This document shows positions 32,916-38,243 of a stretch of DNA of 38,243 bases, piece after piece (within the stretch, counting starts at the first letter, position 1; every line of letters begins with the position of its first letter). Made by a program: the position numbers and the translations under genes. Source of the stretch: Holophagaceae bacterium UBA1801 (GTDB lineage: Bacteria; Acidobacteriota; Holophagae; Holophagales; Holophagaceae); the NCBI GenBank assembly GCA_002319925.1, contig DCFP01000005.1, forward strand, positions 1 to 38,243, in the 5' to 3' direction. Under the pieces are notes generated by a model. It searched no databases. It saw only the letters and a program-made list of their open reading frames with translations, and was not told where the DNA came from.

Positions 32916-33614
32916 TCAGGCGAGATCGAAGAGCAGCACCTCCGCATCCTCGGCCGCTTCGATCTGCAGGGATTCCTCGCCGCTCACCGCCGCGCCATCG
33001 CCCTGTTTGAGTTCGGTGCCGTTCACGGAGATCTGGCCTCGGGCCGCCTGGATCCATGCATGCCGACCACTGGCCAGCGGGTGCTGGAGCTTGGTTCCGG
33101 TGTCCAGGTCCGCGATGGAAAGCGTCGCGTCCTGGTTCCAGGTCACGGACCTTTCCCGGCCATCGGGGCTGGCAATGGTGCGGAAACGATTCCATCGCTC
33201 GGTGATCGGGAAGGCCTTCTGCTCGTAGCCGGGCGTCAGGCCGCGCCGTTCGGGCAGCAGCCAGATCTGCAGCAGGTGCACCGGCTCCTGGGAGGAGTGG
33301 TTGAACTCGCTGTGGTAGATGCCCGTTCCGGCCGTCATGCGCTGGGCTTCCCCCGGCCGGATGATGCCGCCATGCCCCAGGCTATCCTTGTGCTCCAGGG
33401 CGCCCTCCAGGACCCAGGTGAGGATCTCCATGTCACGGTGGGGATGGGTGCCGAACCCCTGGCCCGGCTGAACCCAGTCCTCGTTGATGACCCGGAGCGC
33501 CCGGAACTGATCGTGGGCGGGATCGAAATAATCACCGAAGGAAAAGGTGTGGAATGTGTTCAGCCACCCGAAATTGAAATGTCCGCGTTCTCCCGAAGGA
33601 CGGCGAGTGATCAT
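32916..33614 (-). CDS. Pirin family protein (YhhW-type)
   Basis: A 232-residue bicupin. The four iron ligands of pirins are present in the N-terminal cupin: H57 and H59 (GTHPHRDMEIL), H101 and E103 (IYHSEFNHS). Bacterial relatives such as YhhW show quercetin 2,3-dioxygenase activity in vitro, and pirins are often tied to redox stress. GGAGGAG lies about 5 bases before ATG 33614. It heads the pair with the hemerythrin gene and is divergent from the universal stress protein gene. Confidence 0.95.
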   Translation of the reverse strand: MITRRPSGERGHFNFGWLNTFHTFSFGDYFDPAHDQFRALRVINEDWVQPGQGFGTHPHRDMEILTWVLEGALEHKDSLGHGGIIRPGEAQRMTAGTGIYHSEFNHSSQEPVHLLQIWLLPERRGLTPGYEQKAFPITERWNRFRTIASPDGRERSVTWNQDATLSIADLDTGTKLQHPLASGRHAWIQAARGQISVNGTELKQGDGAAVSGEESLQIEAAEDAEVLLFDLA

Positions 33615-33673
33615 GGAAACTCCTCCTCAATGCATGACCAGGAACCAACTGCAGCACTCGGGTCTGGGCCTGT

Positions 33674-33701
33674 CTCCTGCTCCCTATCCCCTGCTCCCTG
33701 A
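33674..33701. repeat. CTCCCTG-type C-rich repeat tract
   Basis: Bases 33674-33701 consist of near-repeats of CTGCTCCCT, the complement of the G-rich units at 6497-6528 and 34446-34470. It sits in the 201-base divergent gap between the pirin and universal stress protein genes. Confidence 0.45.
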
Positions 33702-33771
33702 TTTGGATGCTTTTATGGCGTTCCCTGAGCAGGGGCGTATGTTGGTACCGGACTTTCCCAATGGACCACCT

Positions 33772-33794
33772 AGGAATGGAAATCCGCCATTCCT
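33772..33794 (+). promoter_or_regulatory. Leader hairpin upstream of the universal stress protein gene
   Basis: AGGAATGG (33772-33779) pairs perfectly with CCATTCCT (33787-33794). An overlapping alternative pairing uses ATCCGCCA (33782-33789) with TGGCGGGAT (33794-33802), one bulge. The ribosome site GGAGG (33805-33809) follows directly. The arrangement could influence translation, which is speculation. Confidence 0.35.
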
Positions 33795-33815
33795 GGCGGG
33801 ATCGGAGGTGCAGTC

Positions 33816-34250
33816 ATGATCAGTCGCGTCTTAGTCGGCATTGACTTTTCAGAGGCTTCGAAACTCGCCCTGGAACGGGCCGCGGCCTGGGCCCAGAAGA
33901 TCGGCGTTCCCCTGGCCGCCATGCATGTTCTCCAGCCGCCGGCGCCCATGCTGCCGGAGGCGCAGATCGCCCTTCCGGATCCCGCCTGGCTGCGATCCAT
34001 GGAGGCTCATGCCACCGAACAGCTCGAGATATTCATCCAGGAAGTCCCAGGCGCCACGGCCATCGTGAAGTGGGGCAGCCCCGCCGAGGAACTGGTGAGC
34101 GAAGCCACGCAGGATTGCTTGTTGGTCGTGGCCCAGGTGGGGCATTCCGGCATCGAGCGCATCCTGTTCGGCTCCACCGCCGCGCGGGTGGTGAAGCACG
34201 CGCCCTGTGATGTCCTCGTCGTCCGCGGTGAGCGGAAGAAGAAGCACTGA
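33816..34250 (+). CDS. Universal stress protein (UspA family)
   Basis: A 144-residue single-domain UspA protein: RVLVGIDFSEASKLALERAAAWA (4-26), PLAAMHVLQP, then VAQVGHSGIERILFGSTAARVVKHAPCDVLVV. The usual ATP-binding pattern G-x2-G-x9-G-S/T is only partly kept: the first Gly is Ala (AQVG), the second Gly and the GST are present. GGAGG lies 6 bases before ATG 33816. The last 47 bases including the stop recur at 34397-34443. It follows the pirin gene on the opposite strand. Confidence 0.94.
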   Translation: MISRVLVGIDFSEASKLALERAAAWAQKIGVPLAAMHVLQPPAPMLPEAQIALPDPAWLRSMEAHATEQLEIFIQEVPGATAIVKWGSPAEELVSEATQDCLLVVAQVGHSGIERILFGSTAARVVKHAPCDVLVVRGERKKKH

Positions 34251-34443
34251 CAAAGCCGTTCGCAAGGGCGAGGACCGCCAGGCTGCCTGGTGTCAGCCCG
34301 GCGGAGGGCACTGACTACCCCCCGATCGCGCTCTCCACTGGAGAGCGCTCCCGTTCATGCTGCGCCTTCGGCTTGCATTCACGGAGGGGGCCCCGTCCTG
34401 TGATGTCCTCGTCGTCCGCGGTGAGCGGAAGAAGAAGCACTGA
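34204..34443. repeat. Duplicated 3' end of the universal stress gene flanking a hairpin element
   Basis: Bases 34204-34250 and 34397-34443 are identical over 47 bases, beginning CCTGTGATGTCC and ending in the TGA stop. Between them lie about 146 bases with a perfect 9-bp hairpin, GCGCTCTCC-ACT-GGAGAGCGC (34328-34348), and no open frame. The second copy has no start and is not a gene. A repeat element inserted with a target or template duplication would give this layout. Confidence 0.85.
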
Positions 34444-34473
34444 AAGGGGGCAGGGATCAGGGGGCAGGTGAAA

Positions 34474-34501
34474 AAGGACGGCCGCTGTGGGCGGCCGCCT
34501 T
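34474..34501. terminator. G+C-rich hairpin with short T-run
   Basis: AAGG-(A)-CGGCCGC (34474-34485) pairs with GCGGCCG-CCTT (34491-34501) around TGTGG, followed by TATTT. It lies between the universal stress gene and the opposing old-yellow-enzyme gene. Because it is near-symmetrical, it could stop transcription from both sides. G-rich and C-rich heptad tracts flank it (34446-34470 and 34508-34536). Confidence 0.65.
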
Positions 34502-34538
34502 ATTTCTGCTCCCTGCACGCTGCACCCTGACCCCTTCT

Positions 34539-35615
34539 TTAGGCCAGCGCGGGGTAGTCCGTGTAGCCCTTTTCCCCGGGCGCGTAGAAGGTCGCGGAAT
34601 CCGGTTCGTTCAGGGGCGCCTTGCGGCGCAACCGCTCGGGCAGATCGGGATTGGCGAGGAAGGAGCGCCCGAAGGCCACCAGATCGCCTTTGTGGGCCGC
34701 GAGATCCGCCTCGGCGCGGTCCAGGTCGTAGCCGCCGCTGAGGATGAAGGTGCCCGCAAAGGCCTTGCGCAATGTGTCCTTGAGGGCCTGGGGTACGGGT
34801 GGGGCGCCCATGGCGCTGTGGTCCACGATGTGGAGGTACGCGAGGCCCAGGGCGCTCAACTCTTTCACCAGTTCTTCGTAGGCCTCGTCGATGCCCTCGA
34901 AGGGCCCCAGGTCGTTGAAGACGCCGTAGGGCGAAAGCCGAATGCCGACACGGTCCGCGCCGATGGTTGCCGAGGCGGCCTTGGCCACCTCCAGCACGAA
35001 ACGGCTGCGCTTCTTGCTGTCGCCGCCCCAAGCATCCTGGCGCTGATTGGAGCGGGGATTGAGGAACTGGTCCAGCAGGTAGCCGTTGGCGCTGTGCAGC
35101 TCGACGCCGTCGAAGCCCGCGGCGCGCGCGTTCCGGGCCGCATCTGCGAATTCCCGGATGGCGTGCTTGATATCGGCTTCGCTCATTGCTCGCGGCATGG
35201 CATTGGGCTTGGGGCCCTCCATCGTGTACATCTCGCCAGCGGCCGCAATGGCCGACGGTGCCAAGACTTCCGCGCCAGCCGGCAGGTTCGCGGGATGGCC
35301 GATGCGGCCTGTGTGCATGAGTTGCACGAAGATCTTCCCGTCCTTGCGGTGCACGGCCTCTGTGACGCCGCGCCAGCCCGCCACCTGGGCATCACTGAAG
35401 AGGCCGGGGATGTTGAGATACCCAAGTCCGTTCGGGGAAGGCGAGGTGCCTTCGGTGATGATCAAGCCCGCTCCCGCGCGTTGGGCGTAGTAAGTGGCCA
35501 TCAGCTCGTTGGGCACGTTGCCGACGGCGCGGGCCCGGGTCATGGGGGCCATCACCATGCGGTTGCGCAGTTCCAGAAGCCCCAGGCGAGCAGAGGTGAA
35601 AAGATTCGTAGACAT
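34539..35615 (-). CDS. Old yellow enzyme family NAD(P)H:flavin oxidoreductase
   Basis: A 358-residue FMN-dependent alkene reductase of the OYE family (NemA/XenA-like). Visible: NRMVMAPMTRARA (18-30), the histidine pair in FDGVELHSANGYLLDQFLNP, SNQRQDAWGGDSKKRSRFVLEV, and DLVAFGRSFLANPDLPERL near the phosphate-binding end. It reduces activated C=C bonds or nitro compounds. GGAG lies 5 bases before ATG 35615; an upstream in-frame frame to 35699 was rejected. It is divergent from the HAD gene across about 100 bases. Such genes are often induced by electrophiles. Confidence 0.94.
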   Translation of the reverse strand: MSTNLFTSARLGLLELRNRMVMAPMTRARAVGNVPNELMATYYAQRAGAGLIITEGTSPSPNGLGYLNIPGLFSDAQVAGWRGVTEAVHRKDGKIFVQLMHTGRIGHPANLPAGAEVLAPSAIAAAGEMYTMEGPKPNAMPRAMSEADIKHAIREFADAARNARAAGFDGVELHSANGYLLDQFLNPRSNQRQDAWGGDSKKRSRFVLEVAKAASATIGADRVGIRLSPYGVFNDLGPFEGIDEAYEELVKELSALGLAYLHIVDHSAMGAPPVPQALKDTLRKAFAGTFILSGGYDLDRAEADLAAHKGDLVAFGRSFLANPDLPERLRRKAPLNEPDSATFYAPGEKGYTDYPALA

Positions 35616-35715
35616 GACAGCTCCAAAGGGAAGGGCGGCAGGTGCCCTACCTGAATTCGGATGCCGACGGATCTGGACCGGTTCCGCCCATGCGAGCATC
35701 CAAGGTCAGGAATCG

Positions 35716-36348
35716 ATGGATGGAACCATGATCACCTTCGTCATTTTCGACCTGGACGATGTTTTGGCCAGCCTGGACCGGGGGAAGCGCCTCCGGTGGC
35801 TCTCCGCGGCCACGGGCAAGCCCCCGGAACACTTCGACGCGACCATCTGGAATTCCGATTTCGAGGCATCGGCAGAAGGGGGAATGTTTACCACCGGTGA
35901 ACAATACCTTGAGGAATTCAACCGCCGCAGCGGATGTTCCCTCTCCCGCGAGCAGTGGATCGAAGCCCGCCGGCAGGCCATGAGCCTCATACCGGAAACG
36001 CTGGCGATCGCCGCCGAACTCCAGCAGAACGCCCGCATCGCCGTGCTCACCAACAATGGCTCCCTTCTGAAAGAAAGTCTTCCCGAATTGATTCCTGAAT
36101 CCTGCGCGCTCTTCGGCGGAGCCATGCACGTCTCCAGCGATTTCCAGGCGCGCAAACCGGAGCCGCTGGTGTACCAGCGTCTGCTGGCGCGCTACGGCGT
36201 GCCTTCTGCAGAAGCGCTCATGATCGACGATGGCCTCGAGAACGTCCTGGGTGCGCGAGCCGCAGGTCTTCACGCCATCCACTTCCAGAACCCGGCGCAG
36301 CTCCGCGAGGAGCTGCACGGTTTCGGGCTGCTGGGCGGAATTCAGTAG
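35716..36348 (+). CDS. HAD-superfamily hydrolase (subfamily IA)
   Basis: A 210-residue phosphatase-like enzyme. Motif I is FDLDDVL (nucleophile D12, acid D14), motif II LTNNGS, motif III Lys in QARKPEPLVYQRL, motif IV IDDGLEN. A helical cap (about 20-85) follows motif I, typical of subfamily IA. Substrate probably a small phosphorylated metabolite; not predictable. AGGA lies 5 bases before ATG 35716; ATG 35728 is an alternative. Its 3' end overlaps cydB on the other strand by 7 bases. Confidence 0.9.
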   Translation: MDGTMITFVIFDLDDVLASLDRGKRLRWLSAATGKPPEHFDATIWNSDFEASAEGGMFTTGEQYLEEFNRRSGCSLSREQWIEARRQAMSLIPETLAIAAELQQNARIAVLTNNGSLLKESLPELIPESCALFGGAMHVSSDFQARKPEPLVYQRLLARYGVPSAEALMIDDGLENVLGARAAGLHAIHFQNPAQLREELHGFGLLGGIQ

Positions 36349-37367
36349 GAGGGGCCCTCTTCCAGGCTCTTGGCCGTGATGGTGTCCCGGAACTTCAGGT
36401 AGACCCACACCTGATACCCGATGGCCACGGGCAGGAAGCAGAGCACTACGCCGAGCATGATTTCGAGCGTGAGGGTGCTGGAGCCGGAATTGAAGGCCGT
36501 CATGGAAGCCGCTGGGTCGAGGCTGGACGGCAGCAGATTGGGGAAGAGCCCCGCCACGCCGAAGAGCACGGCTCCCAGGATGAGGGCACTGGAACTGAAC
36601 CAGGCCTTCCACCAGCGGCCCATTCCAGCAAAGATCCGCGCACCGAATAGGCCGGCCACGGCCAGCAGCGGCAGGGGTAGCAGGAAGGGCTTCGCCAGGA
36701 CGTTCTGCCAGAGCTGGGTGCTGAACCAGGTCATGGCGAGGAAGATCACGGCCATGGCCGCTTCCGCGAACCATAGGCGCTTCGCCATGGCCGCTGCCCG
36801 GGCCTGGATCGCGCCTTCCGTGCGCGTCGTCAGCCACAGCAGGCCGTGCACGGCGAAGATCAGCACGAAGGTGATGCCCCCCACGAGGCCGTAGGGATTG
36901 AGCAGGGTGAAGAGGTTTCCCTGGAAAACGCCCGCGGCGTCGATGGGGATGCCGTGGAAGATGTTGGCGAAGGCCACGCCCAGCAGCAGGGCGGGCAGGA
37001 AGGACCCCGCCACGAGGCAGGCGTCCCAGGTGCCGCGCCAGGCATCCGAATCCACCTTGCCCCGGAATTCGAAGGCCACGCCGCGCAGGATCAGCGCGAA
37101 GAGCAGCAGCATCAGCGGGGTGTAGAGGCCGGAGAACATCACCGCGTAGGTCTTCGGGAAGGCGGCGAAGGTCACGCCCCCGGCGGTGATCAGCCACACC
37201 TCGTTGCCGTCCCAGAAGGGACCCATGGCGTTCACCAGGATGCGCCGATCGGTTTCGGAGCCGGCCAGGAAGGGAAATACCGTCCCCAGGCCCAGATCGA
37301 AGCCGTCCAGCATGAAATACACGGCCCAGGCCACGCCCCAGATGATGAACCAGATGGTTTCCAGCAT
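36342..37367 (-). CDS. cydB: Cytochrome bd-type quinol oxidase subunit II
   Basis: A 341-residue membrane protein, subunit II of a cytochrome bd-type quinol oxidase. The N-terminus IWFIIWGVAWAVYFMLDGFDLG and the following WDGNEVWLITAGGVTFAAFPKTYA are standard CydB signatures. About eight helices are expected. AGGAG lies 7 bases before ATG 37367, and the cydA stop is 10 bases upstream, so the two form an operon. The complex reduces oxygen to water with electrons from quinol and helps under low oxygen or inhibitor stress. Confidence 0.96.
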   Translation of the reverse strand: MLETIWFIIWGVAWAVYFMLDGFDLGLGTVFPFLAGSETDRRILVNAMGPFWDGNEVWLITAGGVTFAAFPKTYAVMFSGLYTPLMLLLFALILRGVAFEFRGKVDSDAWRGTWDACLVAGSFLPALLLGVAFANIFHGIPIDAAGVFQGNLFTLLNPYGLVGGITFVLIFAVHGLLWLTTRTEGAIQARAAAMAKRLWFAEAAMAVIFLAMTWFSTQLWQNVLAKPFLLPLPLLAVAGLFGARIFAGMGRWWKAWFSSSALILGAVLFGVAGLFPNLLPSSLDPAASMTAFNSGSSTLTLEIMLGVVLCFLPVAIGYQVWVYLKFRDTITAKSLEEGPSY

Positions 37368-37377
37368 GGTTGGCTCC

Positions 37378-38243
37378 TTAATGCGCTCGCAGCGGATCCG
37401 GGCCCTTGCGGGCGAACTTGACCAGGAGGTAGAAGTCCACCGCCCCCAGCAGGGCGTAGACCAGGAAGAAGGCCACGAGGGAGGTCGCGACCTGTGCGGT
37501 GGCGATGGGCGAGACGGCGTCCCGGGTGCGCATGATGCCGTAGACGATCCAGGGCTGGCGGCCCAGCTCGGCGATGGTCCAGCCCAGCTGGTTGGCCAGG
37601 TAGGGCAGGGCGATGCACCACGGCAGGAGCTTCAGGAAACGCGGGCACTGTTCGATCACGTACCGTTTGCGCCAGGCGTAGAAGGCGATGGCCAGGAAGA
37701 GGAAGGCGAGGCCCACCATGGCGCGGAAGGAGAGGAACACGGGAAGCACCGGGGGCCGCTGGTCCGCGGGGAAGTCGCGAAGACCCTTCACCACGGTGTC
37801 CGTGGAATAGCCCGCCATGAGGCTGAGGGCGCCCGGCAAGGAGAGAGTCTGCATAGCGTTGCGCTCGCCCGCGGAGTCAGGCCAGGCGATGAGGTGCATG
37901 GGCACGTGGCTGCCCGTGTCCCAGTGGGATTCCATGGCGGCGAGCTTCGCGGGCTGCGCCGTGTGCAGGATCTCGGCATTCATGTGGCCCTGGGCGATCT
38001 CGAAGATGGCGAAGACGAGGGTCCACACCGCGGCGATGCGGAAGGACTTTTTGAAGAAATCGGTTTCATGCCTTCGCAACAGGTGCCACGCGGAGATGCC
38101 CAGCACGAAGAAACCCGCCAGCGTGTAGGCGCCGCCCAGGGTGTGCACGAACTCGAGGATGGCGAATCGCTGCGTTATCACTTCGAAGAAGCTGGCCAGT
38201 TCTGCACGGCCGTTGCGCAGCACGAAGCCCACGGGATGCTGCA
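37378..38243 (-). CDS. cydA: Cytochrome bd-type quinol oxidase subunit I, 3' part
   Basis: The C-terminal 288 codons of subunit I; the gene continues beyond the right edge of the window. It opens with QHPVGFVLRNGRAEL, the conserved region after the heme-ligand loops, and continues with GGAYTLAGFFVLGISAWHL and EIAQGHMNAEI. GLRDFPADQRPPVLPVFLSFRAMVGL and the lack of a long insertion identify the short Q-loop (CIO-like) type rather than the E. coli long type. Subunit I binds the hemes and the quinol. Followed directly by cydB. Confidence 0.95.
   Translation of the reverse strand, partial: QHPVGFVLRNGRAELASFFEVITQRFAILEFVHTLGGAYTLAGFFVLGISAWHLLRRHETDFFKKSFRIAAVWTLVFAIFEIAQGHMNAEILHTAQPAKLAAMESHWDTGSHVPMHLIAWPDSAGERNAMQTLSLPGALSLMAGYSTDTVVKGLRDFPADQRPPVLPVFLSFRAMVGLAFLFLAIAFYAWRKRYVIEQCPRFLKLLPWCIALPYLANQLGWTIAELGRQPWIVYGIMRTRDAVSPIATAQVATSLVAFFLVYALLGAVDFYLLVKFARKGPDPLRAH

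Noticed and set aside
33547..33819. A 90-codon plus-strand frame before the universal stress gene
   Set aside because: It begins inside the opposing pirin gene, crosses the C-rich repeat tract and has no family resemblance; the stress gene has its own strong ribosome site.
35647..37197. A 516-codon minus-strand frame across cydB and the HAD gene
   Set aside because: It overlaps two genes with clear motifs in other frames and has no recognisable domain; its composition is typical of a shadow frame.

Overview
The window reads as chromosomal DNA of a high-G+C, Gram-negative, respiring bacterium. Support comes from an ArnT-family lipid-A-type glycosyltransferase, a periplasmic carbonic anhydrase with a signal peptide, two HD-GYP proteins, a quinol oxidase of the cytochrome bd family and a type IV pilin-like protein. 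The mix of families would suit an Acidobacteriota relative (Holophaga/Geothrix-like), but that is a guess from gene content. No rRNA, tRNA, phage, insertion-sequence transposase or CRISPR array was recognised.

Layout. Positions 1-560 hold no gene but two tandem copies of a repeat with inverted ends. Next come murJ (+), a secreted CuA-type cupredoxin and xseA (both -), a GH130-like beta-propeller protein and an AraC/GyrI-type regulator (both +). From 11.9 to 6.6 kb a minus-strand run encodes a ComEA-like protein, a prepilin-like protein, RadC, a periplasmic beta-carbonic anhydrase, a GNAT-like protein and a PLP decarboxylase. A block of about 165 bases that is over 80% A+T separates this run from a divergent HD-GYP gene. 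Then follow an Ldh_2-type dehydrogenase and a BrkB-cyclic-nucleotide-domain fusion, a very large FAD/Fe-S oxidoreductase and an M20 amidohydrolase. A minus-strand trio encodes an ArnT-like enzyme, an SMR-type transporter and an HD-GYP response regulator.

From 25 kb: a small protein built of 11-residue repeats, a TetR regulator whose N-terminus looks frameshifted, a GAF-PAS-PAS hybrid histidine kinase, an alpha/beta hydrolase, rarA, and a MarR/methyltransferase-like pair behind a palindromic operator candidate. Then come a hemerythrin, a pirin, a universal stress protein whose 3' end is duplicated downstream, an old-yellow-enzyme oxidoreductase, a HAD hydrolase, and cydB with the 3' part of cydA (short Q-loop type) running off the right edge.

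How it fits together. Most of it is housekeeping and accessory metabolism rather than one large system. The functional groupings I can support are DNA uptake/repair (comEA, pilin-like, radC), envelope lipid modification (ArnT-like with SMR transporter), and 2-hydroxyacid oxidation (Ldh_2-type and FAD/Fe-S enzymes, about 2 kb apart). A redox/stress group holds pirin, universal stress protein, hemerythrin, old yellow enzyme and cytochrome bd. The least conventional items are the tandem inverted-end repeats, the BrkB-cNMP fusion, the 11-mer repeat protein, the apparent TetR frameshift, the A+T island, and the duplicated uspA tail beside a hairpin.
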